Assembly: GCF_000220395.1 (NCBI RefSeq)
Contig: NW_004086336.1
Span: 62,001 to 126,000, forward strand
Source: Ichthyophthirius multifiliis
Taxonomy: Eukaryota > Ciliophora > Oligohymenophorea > Hymenostomatida
Direction: 5' to 3'
Length of the DNA: 64,000 nucleotides
Shown: positions 27,620-41,005 of the stretch, in pieces
How positions within the stretch are numbered: the first letter of the stretch is position 1
How the letters are laid out: each line of letters begins with the position of its first letter
Notes under the pieces: generated by a model
What the model was told of the DNA's origin: nothing
Databases searched by the model: none
Seen by the model: only the letters and a program-made list of their open reading frames with translations
Made by a program: the position numbers and the translations under genes

Positions 27620-29321
27620 TCATTCATTATTTATAATTTCAAAAATAAATGGCATTTCTCTATTTTATTAATTATCTTTTTTTTATATAAATTAAAAATA
27701 AATAAATTTTAGAATACTTAATAATCCAGAATTCAAATCTTGTATATATTTGTTATATTTTTTTATTTAAAAAAAAATTCCATTGTTTTAAATAATTTTG
27801 CAATTTTAATTTTTTTAAAATTAAAAAAATTCAAACTATTTTAACTATTCATTCTCTAAATATAAAAGAGCATCATTTTGATTTAATTTAATGTTTTATA
27901 TATTTGGAAACATATTTTAATAATTAAAATAATTATTCTCTTCTGAGAAAGTCAACTATTTAATATAAAAAACCTTTTCGTTTTCATAATTTTGATCTTA
28001 TTTAAAATTAAAAGATTATTTTTTATATTTTAAATTAATTTTATTTTTATATTCATCAAGTAGTTAATTATATTGCTTTGTATTATATTTATCCATTATT
28101 TTAAAACGTTCCATTAGTCTAAAAAATAAATATCCAGTCATTAATGCATCATAACCAGCTTCGTGACTTAAATTATATTATTCTTGATCACTTAAAATAT
28201 ACATTGGAAATAAATCTTATTAGATTTATATATTTAATTTAGTGTTTTTATTTTTATAAAAGCAATCAAATGCCTTTGATAATGAATATTAAATAGATTA
28301 ATCTATTTTTTAGTCTTTTTAACGATTTAATATTAAACGAGTATCATAAAATTCAGTAAAATAATTAATAAATTTTTTCTTAAAATCTATTTATTATTCA
28401 GGTAGTTTGTCTATAAATTTGTCATAAAGCTTTTTTTTTAAGATTTTTTTTTATTTTTTTTTCTAAATATTATTACTTATAAAATATCTATAAATCCATT
28501 ATGAAATATTAAAGGAATTTAATGTTATGAAATTAAATCAATTATATATCTAAGGTTATAGTTATCAAGCAAATCTTGATTTTTATAAAAATGGTTATTT
28601 TATTTTATTTTGTTGTAAGTTTAATTGAATAATTTTTTTTATTCTAATTGTTTATCATATTCAAGGCTAGTATATTATACACCTATTTTTATATAAATTA
28701 TTAATAAGTTTTTATTTTTTGTACTATTATAATAGAACTGTTTAAAATCTAGTTAATTTTAAGATAAAAAACTGAAAGCTTATCCCTTTCGAATTTAGAA
28801 AAAAAAAAGTTAGGTTTTTTTCTTAATATAAATATAAAATAAAGATATAATTTTACATCATACATAATGTTATTATCATTATTTTCCATAAGTTCATATT
28901 GACTAATGTATATATTAAATGGAAATGCTTCGATTCTATAACATAAATAATATTATGTAAATTAATAAATTATTCAAGCATAAAAAGAAATGTAAAATAC
29001 TTTTCATTATTGTGAATCTAAAAACAACATAATCCAAGTTAAATTGGTTAAAAGTCTTTTATATTTTCTTTAGTTGCAAAATATCTTTATTATATCTTTT
29101 TTTATAATAAATTTATTTTTAATATATATTTTAATCAAAATAATAATAGATTGATATTTATAAATTTAAATTATATTTACTGTATCATATTTATTATAAA
29201 TTAAGTCATAATGCCTATAAAGACCAGTAAACTCAAAATCTATACTTATATAATTTGATTTTTTTATGCATTATATTATAAAAGGCAACTATTTAGAATA
29301 ATTAAATTTATTAATTAACAT
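27620..29321 (-). CDS. PARN/CAF1-type poly(A) deadenylase
   Basis: DEDD-family 3'-5' exonuclease acting on mRNA poly(A) tails. N-terminus MLINKFNYSKQLPFIIQ is followed by the first acidic motif SIDFEFTG (catalytic Asp and Glu), FQPIQLGLCCF, then IPLIFHNGFIDIL and the last motif LSHEAGYDALMTGYLFFRL, the His/Asp exonuclease box typical of PARN and CAF1. The spacing and the FQPIQLG strand favour PARN over CAF1. Several short introns, the first after KYDT near 29180. The C-terminal part after ENEKVFYIKQLTF is less certain; the frame is open to TGA at 27620-27622. No R3H or RRM domain was seen. Confidence 0.85.
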
Positions 29322-29563
29322 TTTTTGTTTTTAATAGAATTTTTTTTTATAATTTAACAATAAATTAAAAATATTTTAAATTAGATTTTTTATAAAAAGA
29401 TTTTTATATATTAAAATTTAAATCTAGATGATTTATTTAAAGAAATATTTTCATAAAAAATATGTAATAAAACAATCTTTATTTAAAATTAAACTGTTTT
29501 TATAAATATCTTTTCTTTATTTTATAAAAAAAAAACAAATAAATAATATAAAAAATAATCGTA

Positions 29564-31540
29564 TCATTCACGCAATTCAGACATAGGAATTTATATTAAA
29601 CATCCAGATACAATATTTGTTTTTTCTTTTTCTGATAAAATAACCTTAAAAGTGTCAGAAATTCCATTTTTATCAATATTAAGGATTTATACAACAATAG
29701 GGACACTAACATAAGGCATAAGAAACGGAATTTAATTAGCACATTTAATTATTTTATAAATTTTTTTATCATATAAATAGTTTATATAAATATTATAAAT
29801 ACAATTATCTCCTAAATTTTCTATTATAAGTTCAATTTTAAATACTGGTCCTAAACCTTTAATATTTGCTTAAATTCTAATATTTATTTCTCCGTTTTTT
29901 ATAAGGTTATTATTATTAGATTCTTCTAGTAAACTAAGATAAGTTTATGCTGTTTTCAATCTCATCTTCATTATGTCTTTTTGAAAACTTTTATGGATTT
30001 AGGTATAATTTTCACGATGTCTTAATGTATTTTCTATAAAAAGTTTAGTTTTTTTAGGAACACTCAAAGGTATTTCATCTTCTTTTATTTTGTTGTTTTA
30101 TTATTAACTTATAAAGTTCTTTTTTTATTTATTATAATTAAGAATTATTTTATTTTACTTAAATGTTAAAATTTCTTTATAATATACGAATATCAAGACC
30201 TTTATTTTTCAAAATCATTACTAACATTCCTTCTTCTCTTCCAAAAGGACCAAATTTCATAGCACTTATTATACCCTTTTTTTTTGTTTTTTTTATATTT
30301 TTTTAATTTTAGTTACATCTAATTTTAATATATGGATAAGTTATTTTTATATATATAATCTAAGTTCAGCATTATCTAGACCTACTAAAATGCCCTTTTT
30401 TTAGAATTTTAATAACATGTAATATATAATATGTCACTTATGTCTATTTTGATTATCCAAATACTAAAGGTTCAATACAAACAATATCAGAATTGGTTTT
30501 TAAAGAAAATTATTTTAATCCTTTATTATTATAACATTAGAGAACTTCATTCATAGTTGCTACATAAATATCATTCCCTAATAAAACTGTTTGAACTGCT
30601 TTAGAAGTTAATTAAATTTAATATTTTTCATATTCTCCGTTTTTTATAAATTATATTTTATTATTTCTTGTTGTTAAAATAATTCTATATTCACCTTAAT
30701 AAGTTCCTATTGTAATAATAGATATAGGCACGTCAGTTAATTGTAACTTTTTTATAAAAAAAATATATATAAATATAAATATATTTATACTTATGTTTAT
30801 ATTTTCATTCCATTCGTTTCCATTATATAAAGCATTTTATTTTCTGTGCCAATAATTAAGTTTTGGGCAGAAAATTCAGATATTAATGAATTATATAAGG
30901 TTCCTAAACATGTAGTAGTATCAGGTATACTATATTATGAATTCTCAAATTTTTATTACAATATAAGTTCATATTGTTTTTATGGTTTTGATTAATATAG
31001 AACTTCTAAAGTTAAATATGTGAGATCTTATTGCTATTGTTCTTTTAATTGATTCCATTTTTCAATCATTTTGGTTATAGCTTCTTTTTTTCCATCAAAT
31101 AATTACCATATTTCTTTTTCTTTTTGACTCATTTCAATGTTTGGTAATGTAAATCTAAATATTCTTTACATATTTTAATGAAAGTAAACATGATTATTTG
31201 CAGCTAAAGCTAATATTGGTTGTGCTTTTTATATTATAAATATAAAATTTAATATTAAAATATTTATTATTTTTTTACGCAATTATTACTATTCAGGATA
31301 ATAATATGCTAGTGCTATTGGAGTATCCTGTAAACTTAACTTCTAATCAATATTAATACCTTTGTAAGATAATAGGCGGTTGTCTTAATCTGCTATTATT
31401 AGTCTACTTTCCCCGTCTCCTGTTAATTAAGTTAACGCAATACATGATTGCAAAACATTTATTTATGATACTGGATCTCGATAGCCAATTAACCAAGGAC
31501 TTTATTTATCTTAAACTAAAAGATTTGTTTTTTAAGACAT
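29564..31540 (-). CDS. BBS1: BBS1, BBSome subunit
   Basis: Bardet-Biedl syndrome 1 protein, a BBSome subunit that binds the ARL6 GTPase and helps move membrane cargo in cilia. N-terminal beta-propeller start: MSQKTNLLVQDKQSPWLIGY, DPVSQINVLQSCIALTQLTG, DGESRLIIADQDNRLLSYKG. The C-terminal GAE-type domain reads IQGLGPVFKIELIIENLG-like sequence, YLYDKKIYKIIKCANQIPFL and PYVSVPIVVQILNID, ending MSELRE then TGA. Several short introns (around 30280, 30740, 31230). The length, about 580-600 aa, matches the family. Confidence 0.92.
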
Positions 31541-33037
31541 AAATATATATATATAATTAATTTATTTTTTGAATTTATTTATTAATATAATAAAAAAAAT
31601 ATTTATTTAAATATATATTAATATATATAAAAAGTCTTTTTAAACAATATATTTATATATAATCTTATAATATTTGCAATCTGAAATTAAATTTAAATAT
31701 AAATATATGTTGAATTAGATTAAGATTTTAAATTATAATATGAAAAAAATAATATATGATTAAAATAAGATTAATTAAATTTTTAAAAGCAATTTAAAAA
31801 CTTTTAAAAAAAATATAAAATATATAATATATAAATATTATATATATATAAATATATATATATATATAAATATTATTTTTGAAAATATTTTTATGCCTAT
31901 TTTTAAAAAGTTTTAATATTAAAAACTGTATATATTTATTATATATATTTCATAATATTTTTTTTTAATTTTTACACTTCAAATTTTTTTTTTTACATTC
32001 TATATCTATATTTTTAATTTGAAGAATATAATTTTATTTTGTTAAATATTTTTATATTTGTAAAATATAAATTTTAAAATAAATATTATAAAGAGCAACA
32101 ATATAAAGAATTTTTATATTTATATAAAAAAATATTAATTAATTTTAACTTTGATATATTAAATAAAAATTTTAAATTAAAAATCAAATATAATTATTAT
32201 GAAAAATTTAATTTTATTTTATTTCCATTTCTTTTTTATTTTTACTTTACATTATACAGCATAGAAATTAAAGTGTTAAGTATTTATAATTCAAAATTTT
32301 ACTTAGCTATAAATAGGGATGATTCTATTAAAATCCTTAAAGAATTTTATTTTAATATTTAACGTTTTGCCATATTCATCAATTATTTATCAAATATTGT
32401 ATTTATGCATTATATTTTAAACAAAGATAGGCTTTGTGTATTAATTTTTATTTTTTTAAACAAAAAAATAAATTAAAAAGTTGCTTATATTAGTTATATA
32501 ATTATTCTTTGATAAAAAAAAAATATAATTTGTTGTTAATATATATATATATAAAAATAAAAAATTTAAATTAACATTATAATAAATTACAGTTTTATTA
32601 ATAATTTATAATAATTTTTTATTTTAAACTTCAAAACAACTTATTTTATATTTCTTAAGCAAACGAAACATGCTATATTTGAAATTGCTTTTATTTATTT
32701 TAAACTTAATTTTAATTTATTTTACATATGCATATTTTAAATAATAATAGAATAGCAAAATATTTTTATATTAATAATTTATTTTTATTATTCGAAATAT
32801 ATTTTATATTAATTATCTTAGTTCTTTATAATATATATTATTTAATTGCAAAAACATAATATCAAATATGATAAATGAATACTTGAAAAAAAGAAAATAG
32901 TTAAAAAATGGTTGGGATTTTATAAAGACATATAAAAATAGTAAAATAAAGTATATTTATTTATAATAAAATATATATTATTATACTAAAATATTAATAA
33001 AAATTTTTTACGCCTTCCCATAATAATATTAAAAAAA
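31541..33037. other. A/T-rich intergenic region
   Basis: About 1.5 kb, almost pure A/T with AT-dinucleotide patches at 31600-31870. No coding frame found on either strand. Confidence 0.7.
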
Positions 33038-33655
33038 TCAATCTAACAAAAATCTTTTTTTTCCTAAATTATTCCCACAAGCAGGGCATTAGTGAATTGC
33101 ATCCTTGCAATCATTCATAACACAGGGAATAAGGCAACATCCAGAACTAAATCCTGCCAAACAAACAATAATTCCTGCAATCCATGTTCCTGTTCCTACT
33201 TTGTAAATAACCTAAGATTAAATTCTATTTTAGCAAAACTGACAATTAAAAGATTAAGGATGTCTTGATATTTAATGTTAAAATTGATTATTATTTTAAA
33301 TTTATTATGGGAATTATTACTATTGTATTTAAGGATTTACATATGTATTACTTGGAGGTGGTGGAATAGGAGCAATCATTTGATTATTCTATTAATTTTA
33401 AGGAGCATAATAGAATTATTATTATTAAGGCATATTTAGATTATGTGGAGCTATGTAATTTTAAGGATTTTATTATTATTATTATTATGGATTTTATTAT
33501 GGTTAAAATTATGGCTAAGGTTAAGCTCGTACAATAGGAGGATATTAATTCGAAAAAGGCGGCATAATAATATTCTCTTGATTTATTGGTAAACCTTATA
33601 CTGTAGGTTCAGAATTAGTTTATTCTTATAATTATATATATTAATTGTTCTACAT
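33038..33655 (-). CDS. LITAF-domain zinc-binding membrane protein
   Basis: Intronless, 205 aa. The N-terminal half is Pro/Gln/Asn/Tyr-rich (VRAQPQPQFQPQQNPQQQQQ; MIAPIPPPPSNTYVNPQ). The C-terminal half is a LITAF (PIG7/SIMPLE) domain: SFNCQFCQNRIQSQV with the first CxxC knuckle, a hydrophobic membrane-inserting helix (TWIAGIIVCLAGFSSGCC), then AIHQCPACGNNLG with the second knuckle, and end KKRFLLD, TGA. LITAF proteins sit on late endosomal and plasma membranes and act in trafficking. Nearly all Gln codons of the repeats are TAA/TAG. Confidence 0.93.
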
Positions 33656-34131
33656 TATTATTGTATATATATATATATTTTTTTATTATTATTATTAATT
33701 TTTTCTAATAAATTTATAATATATATTATTATAATTTTTTATTTATCTATTAATTTAAATTTTTTTTTTATTTTTTTCTTTTCTATATTTTATTATATAA
33801 TAAAATATAAGAATTTATTATTTATTAAAAAAAATGAAAAAATAATATTTAATTTAAATATATAATTTTTAATTAAAAAAATATATGGAAATAGTATTTA
33901 AAATTTAAACAAATAAATAAAAAAATTAATTTAAAATAAATAAAACTATTAATATTTAATATTATTTCTTTAATCATTTTTTTTTAATTATAGTTTGCAA
34001 TTAATCTTATGATTTTGTTTATATTATTATATATTTATTTAATATTTTTTCTTTTATATCTTTTTTCTTAATTGAATATATATTTTTTTAACATTGCTAT
34101 TATCATAGTTTTAATATATTTTTTTAAAAAA
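33656..34131. other. Divergent intergenic region
   Basis: A/T-rich promoter region between the LITAF gene (-) and the TPS-like gene (+). No clear motif. Confidence 0.65.
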
Positions 34132-37100
34132 ATGACGTCTTTTATTAAATTCTAAGTTTAATTCTACACAAACATAAATTAATGCATTAAAATAGTAGGA
34201 AATATAGAGCAACTAGGGAAATGGAATCCTTAAAATGCTTTTACTTTAACAACAAATTCCTAAATATATCCAAATTGGACACATGAAACATTTATATAAA
34301 TACCATTAGGTTATATTTTTATGAAAAAAATAAAAACCCTATAGATGAACGATAATTTATTTTATTTAATTTGTTTTAATTTTAAATAGGAACTTAAATA
34401 GAGTTCAAATGTGTAATATTTGAATTTGGAAATGTTGTAAGATGGGAGTAGTTTAGTTATAATTAAAATAGAATTTATACAACATAATATTTTAAAACAC
34501 TTGTTTTTATAAAATAAGATAATATTTTAATTATAGAAAGACCATTTCAAAAATATAATACAAATTTAGATATGGATATAATTGATACTTGTATTAAATT
34601 TTATTTTTGATAAAAATTTAAAAATTGAATAGATAAATATATATATTTTTTTTTCTTATATAAAAAAGCTAATGTGAGAAAATTTAAGGATGAGGAAATA
34701 TTATTTGATCCTTTAAGGGATGCTGAAATTATGGTTTTTTTTATATATTCTATTAAATAAAGAAATAATCTTCATTTTTAATTTACTTTACTTTTTTACA
34801 TATAAAATATAAATAATTTTTTATTTTTTTAAAAAAGAGCTCTTCTTCAGGTAGTGATTCATAAGATTTTTTTCGAAAACCTTAAAAAATTTCAGAAAAA
34901 TAAGAAGACAATGATTAAATGAGTATTAAATATAATGACAACCAAATATGCTTGGGATTATAAAATATAAGTTTTTAAGTGACATAATAAAATGACATAA
35001 ATAGATTTCCTGATAAAAAAAGTTTAGAACATAGTAGTTAAAAAAAGCTTTTATAAAGTGGGAAGAAAATAGAATCAAATATAGAAAATTTGTAATAATT
35101 ATTTAATAAAATAAAAAAATAAGCCTAAGTAAATAAGTAAAAATATCCCCCAATAATAAATATGAAAGAATAATCATCTAATTAAGAAATAGAAATAGAT
35201 AAATGTATTCGCTCTCGAAGTATAAAATCATAGCCTAGTATAGAATTGGACTCAATAAAAACATATAACGTGATAATTTTAATAAGTTTATAGCTACCAA
35301 TATTAATAAAAGTAATTGAAACTGGGAAAAAGAAAAAATTTGAATATTAAGACTTTACTGACAATAAATTTATAGACTCTATATTTAGCAGTTTGAATAT
35401 TTTAAAGGTAAAAATAATATGGGTAGGATTTTGTAATATACATATAGAAGACGAAGAAGAATAAAAAGAAATTAGGGAAACAATGTTAAAATAATATAAA
35501 TGTATTCCAATTTTTTAATAAGAAGATATTATTTAATATAACTTTTAACATGCGTTTTTTTCCAAATTTTTATACTAGAATTATTAATAGAATTCTTTTA
35601 TTATTGAAGAAGATGAAAATTGGCTTACTTATAAAAAAATAAACGAATAAATGGTAAATTTTATAAAATAAATCAACTATTATCCCCAAGCAATAATTTT
35701 AGTTGATACATTTTTTATGCTTTTTCCCTCGCTTTTTTTCTAATAATAAAATACATAAGATGAAAATAATAGTATTATAATTGCTTAATGTTTCAATAGA
35801 AAATTTCCTTATTGTCAAAATTTGCCTGAAATTAATACTTTGATGAATTCATTATTTTTTTCTCATATTATTTCTTTTAATACATATGAAGATTATGAAC
35901 CTTTTCTTCAGATTTCTTAAAAATTAGGATGTTCTTTTGAATTTAAAAACGGGGGAAAGGCAATATTGAGTATAAACGGGAGAAAAATACAAATATTTAT
36001 TTAGCATTCTGGAGTTGATTTAATAAAATTGAATTTTTTTTAACAAAATTTAAACAAAGAAATCAACAGAAAAATGATTTTAATGAAATAGTAAAACAAA
36101 TTTGTTATACTTGGAATTGATGTTTTATCTAAAAACTCAGGAATCGAACTTAAAATAAATACTTTTCTCAATTTCTTGATTGCAGCAAAAAAAAAATATC
36201 CTCATTTAGAATTCAAACTGAAATAAATTGTTTACATTTAACCTGATTGTGAATTTTTTTCTTAACAAAACTAAATTACTTATTTTAATAAACTTAAAGA
36301 TTTGGCCAAAAAAAAAGGAAAATAGAATATTGATATTATTTTGGGTAATTAGCTAACTTATAACGATTATATATAGCATTAAGCTTTGAGTTAAGTTTTC
36401 TTGAATACTTGTATATAATAAAAATATGGATATTGCCATTATATAGAATATTTATATATAAGAAAAAATGGTGTATGTATTTTACCAGATTGTACTCCTT
36501 TATTAAAAAAATTGAATAAAATTTTTATTTTCTCGCCTTTTAATATTGAAAAAATAAGTTAATGTCTAATAAGAGTATTTGAAAAATATATATTTTAAGA
36601 AAATTATATACAAAAAGTAAATGAAAATTTAGAAGACTAAAATAAATAAAGGATGATGATGTCTGTTTATTTAAATAATTTATAAGATTAAATGATTTAT
36701 AATTATAATTATATTATTAAATATTTCTCTAATTAAACTTGGAGTTAAAATTTTATTGTAGAAATTACCAAAATGCAAATTTAATAAAGTTATTTGCAAA
36801 TATAAAGCTCCTTGGAAGAAAGAAATACTTCTATTTAGGAAAAAAGAGTCAAAGATTTAATAATTAGGCCTTTATGTAAAAATAATAAATCGCACAAATT
36901 AATAAATGTAAAATAAATTCAAGAAAATATGCTAATAGCTAAAAATTAAGTGTTTATTTTTACTTTTGGAAGTTTATTAGATAATTATGAATAAGAAAAA
37001 ATAAAATAATAATTAGTTAAATTATGCTCAGATTAAAATAAGACAGTCTATATAATAAGTAAAGCTCCAATGGATATTTTAGAAGAGTATTTTGGAGAAA

Positions 37101-37993
37101 TAAGCAATTGTATATTTATATCTAATAATGGACAAAAAATAAAAGAAAATGAAAACGTAATTACTTTGACTAAAATATATGAACATTTGTTATGGAAACC
37201 ATATGTAATTAAAATTATGGAAAATTTTGCTAATAAAACAGACGGAAGCTATGTCCTTGATTTTGATGTTGAAACCGTTTGGAATTGTTCTAAATGTGAA
37301 AAAGTATATGCTAAAGTTCAAAAAAAAGAACATATTAAATTATTAATGCAAATTATTGATAGTATGCCCAGTAATTAAATTCTTGAAGGCGAAGATTTCT
37401 TACTAGTAAGGCCTTGTTGTTTAAATAAAGTATTTTACTTTTAATTTATATTAATTTTTATTATTATTTAATTATTACTTTTATTTTTTATGTTCATTTT
37501 TTAAAAATTAATAACAAAAAGGTCACTATGGTGAAAATGGCAATCAAAAATAGCTTTTAATAAAAAGGTAAAATTGATTTTCTGTTTGTTATTGGAAGAA
37601 ATAGATATAGCGATGAAGAGATGTTTTAAAAAATAAATAAATATGTTAATAAAGGAAATATAATTGTTTAAGTATTTTTTTATTTTTATTTTTTTTTATT
37701 CTTTATAGGATGTATTCGTTTTATTAGGCTCTAAATCTGAATAATTAAGTGCTAGACATTCAAATTATTAATTTAGTAACACTTAAGATATTATAGAAGT
37801 TTTGCAAATTTTAAACGGAGAAAAATTAAGTTCTCTTAATCATGAAAGTAGAATTAGTTATATAAAAAATAATTCAGCCTAATTATTACAACATATTACC
37901 CCAAAATTATTCACTTAAGAAAATCTTATAAACGATGATTATTATTTAAATAGCAATAATGAATATAAATCTTTAAAATACGTAAAATAATGA
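34132..37993 (+). CDS. CBM20-GT20-HAD trehalose-6-phosphate-synthase-like protein, probably inactive
   Basis: Three parts in order. (1) N-terminal CBM20 starch-binding domain: KIVGNIEQLGKWNPQNAFTL, YPNWTHETFIQIPLG, and VRWEQFSYNQNRIY, the WE..NR signature. (2) A GT20 glycosyltransferase: EINTLMNSLFFSHIISFNTY, ISINGRKIQIFIQHSGVD, ILGIDVLSKNSGIELKI, IEYLYIRKNGVCILPDC. (3) A HAD phosphatase: VFIFTFGSLLDNYE, TVYIISKAPMDILEEYFG, ISNNGQKIKENENV, YVLDFDVETVW. This is the class II TPS layout of plants and protists. Key residues are changed: the HDYHL motif reads VDTFFML, the active-site Arg/Lys loop reads IDVLSKNSG, and the DxDGT nucleophile motif reads FTFGSL. Introns near 34315-34390, 37440-37520 and 37675-37710. 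End at TGA 37991-37993. Confidence 0.88.
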
Positions 37994-38189
37994 AAATAAA
38001 TATTATATATAAATATATTTTTGTAGTTATTTATATATAAAAAATTAAAATATTTACAAATTAATTTATTAAAAAATGTGTTTATAAGATACTTATATAT
38101 TAATTTTTTGTTTGAAAAACAAATCTATCTTAATTACACAAATAATATATAAAATACTAATATACAACCATATATACTAATTTGATGAA

Positions 38190-38710
38190 AAAAATCAATC
38201 TGGGAACTAATTAATATTTATAAATTATACATTATTAAGATTTTTTTTATCGAAGCAAACTGCATATTTTTAAGGAGAATAATCATCATTATAATTTAAA
38301 TATTCAAATCCTATTTACAATTATAATTTGTTTTCTATAACAAGGAAATAATTAACTCCTGTAATTTAAAAAACTTTATAACTATTTGACATCTAAATAT
38401 TCTTTCAAAAATTAGACTGAAGTTGTGGTTTTGTCGAAAAAGCAAGGTTACTAAGAAGCTAATAATTGTGTTTGTTAGTTATTGTTTTCAATATTTAATT
38501 TTAAATATGTAATAATATTATTTATATGGATTAAAAATCTTAGCATTCACGAATAAATAATTATTTTTATTGATTGAAATATCTAATTAAACTGCATGAA
38601 AAATTTATAAGAAATATTCTATTTCTTAGATTCCTATAAAATATTATTAAGAGAAAAATAATGTTTACTAAACTTGCAAAATTAAAAAAATAAAAATATT
38701 AAAATAAAAT
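38190..38710 (-). pseudogene. Broken or unresolved coding traces
   Basis: Three neighbouring stretches read well but in different frames: EIEYFLQIFHAVQLDISINK, then a Q-rich ENNNQQTQLLASQQPCFFDK, then MSNSYKVFQITGVNYFLVIE running to TGA near 38190. The last contains GFEYLNYNDDYSPQKYAVCF, unlike random A/T translation. I found no normal introns that join them. It may be a decayed gene, an exon set with unusual splicing, or a gene with homopolymer errors. No family recognised. Confidence 0.35.
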
Positions 38711-39221
38711 AATTATTATTTCTTTATTTATTTTTTATGAGTATAATTGCATAATAATTTAGTTTTGTTTAAATTATTATTTATAATATAAAAAAAGGTT
38801 AAAATTAAAAATTTGAATTAAGGTATTAAATTATATTTAAAAATTAAAATATAAAAAGAAATATATAGTCAATTAAATAATAAAATTAAATATAAATTAA
38901 AAAAAAATGCTTATGTTTAATTATTTTATAAAAAGAAGTTTGTAAAATATTAAATATATAAATTTTGAATATTAAAATTTAAATAATAGAAATCAAATAA
39001 ATATAGTTAAATAATAAATAATTTGATTTTAAAAAAATTAGTTTATTATTAAAATAAAATAAAAATAATATTTTAAAAATAATATATATTTAAAAAAATT
39101 AATATTTATAGTAAAAATAAAAAATTTATTAGTATTTATAAAAAATAGAATTTTAAAAGATATATAAAAAAAAAAACATATAATTATAAATATAATGAAA
39201 ATAAAAAAAAATATATTAAAA

Positions 39222-39261
<40 letters not shown>
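39222..39261. repeat. (AAT)n trinucleotide run
   Basis: About 13 units of AAT in non-coding DNA. Confidence 0.95.
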
Positions 39262-39264
<3 letters not shown>

Positions 39265-40099
39265 TATAAAATAATTTCTATTATAATTATTATATGGGTT
39301 TTATAAAAGTATTCAAAATTAGTATATGATTTTAATTATTTAAAATTTTTTTTGATAATTAAATTTGTAATGTTCTAAATTATTTAAAGATTTAGATTAA
39401 TTAATTTATGTAATTTTATATATAATTAACACGAATATATATTAAATATTTTATTAATATAAACTTAATCTATTAAAAATTTCAATTTTAATTATATTAT
39501 ATATTTATATAATAATTTAAATTTATTATTTATAAAGTATAAATTTAACTAAATATTTTTATTTTATATTGTTTTCATATTATTTTTATATAAATTATAA
39601 TTATATAATTTTATATTTAAATTAAAATGAATTAATAAAGGATAAAGGAATAAAATGCAATAAAAATATATAATAAAAAAACTGATTAATTATTAAAAAA
39701 TATAAAAACCAAATAAATAAAATATACTAATATGATTAAAAAAATAAATAATTTATTTATATATTTTAAAAAAATATAAAATATATAAAGAAAAATAAAA
39801 AATTAAATATTTATAAAGAATGTAATTTAAAAAATAAGTAATATAAAAAAATTAATAGAAATATGTAAAAGAAAAAGTATTTATCTATAAAATAATTATT
39901 AAATTAAATATATATGATATTAATATATTTAATGCATAAATTAAATAAAAAATATATATATATTTTTGAAAAACATTTTCAAAAAAAAAAAATAATATGT
40001 ATAAAATTAAAAAAAAAATTAAAATTAAAATTAATAGAAAAAAAATTGCTATAAAATATATAAATAATTAAGATATTTAAATAATTAAATGTATATATG

Positions 40100-40150
40100 T
40101 ATATATTTATATATTTATATATTTATATATTTATATATTTATATTTTTAT
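40100..40150. repeat. 8-bp tandem repeat (ATTTATAT)
   Basis: About five units of an 8-base A/T motif, similar in type to the one at 17087-17122. Confidence 0.85.
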
Positions 40151-40643
40151 ATAAAATTCTATAAAATATTATATTTTCAATAATTATTTTTTAATATATA
40201 TTATCTAATTATTTATAAATTTCATTATAAATATTATATGAAAATGAATTTAATTATTTTGTTTAAAATTTATTTATTTTTTAATAATTAATATTATTTT
40301 TTTCATATTAATTAAAAAAAATGTTATAATATATTATTTTTGACTAATTATTTTAAGAATAAAGTATTTTTATTCAGAAATTTTTTTATTTCTTTTTATA
40401 AATGTTTTTATAAATTTTATATTTTTATAATATTATTATAACATTTTATTAAATAAACTATTAATTCATTTTATTCAAAAATATTATTCTTTTTATTTAT
40501 TTAAATTTTAATTAATTAATTTTTAATAATTAATGCATTAATTATTTTATTTTTTTATTTTATATTAATTTTATTTATTTTATATATTATATTTTTTTAT
40601 TTTTATTATATTTTTTTTTTTTAATTTTTTTTATTTTTATTTT

Positions 40644-40645
<2 letters not shown>

Positions 40646-40679
<34 letters not shown>
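40646..40679. repeat. T34 homopolymer
   Basis: Uninterrupted run of 34 T, the longest homopolymer noticed in the window. Confidence 0.97.
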
Positions 40680-40688
<9 letters not shown>

Positions 40689-40750
40689 ATATTTTATCTA
40701 ATTATATTTTATTTACCTTTTTTTATTTATATAATTTTTTTATTATATTT

Positions 40751-40786
40751 AATTTATAATTTATAATTTATAATTTATAATTTATA
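40751..40786. repeat. 7-bp tandem repeat (AATTTAT)
   Basis: Five perfect units in non-coding DNA. Confidence 0.92.
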
Positions 40787-41005
40787 TTTTATTTTTATTA
40801 TTTATTTCATAACTTTAAAGCTATATTATAAATATATTTTTCTTTAATATTTTTTTTTTTATATATATATTTGAATTAATAATGATATATATTTATATAT
40901 TTATATTTAAAAATTTATATTTTTATGTTGAAATTAAAATTATAACAATATAATTCAATATATTTTTATTATTTTTTTTTTATTTAAGAAAAAAAAAATA
41001 TATAT

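Larger units (their letters stand above)
38711..41005. other. 2.3-kb A/T desert with simple repeats
   Basis: Long stretch with very few G or C bases. It includes an (AAT)n run (39222-39261), an 8-bp repeat (40100-40150), a T34 homopolymer (40646-40679) and a 7-bp repeat (40751-40786). No reading frame with amino-acid complexity. Confidence 0.8.

Noticed and set aside
39181-39270. Possible CRISPR-like or satellite array
   Set aside because: It is a simple AAT run and other A/T repeats; no spacer structure and the organism is a eukaryote.
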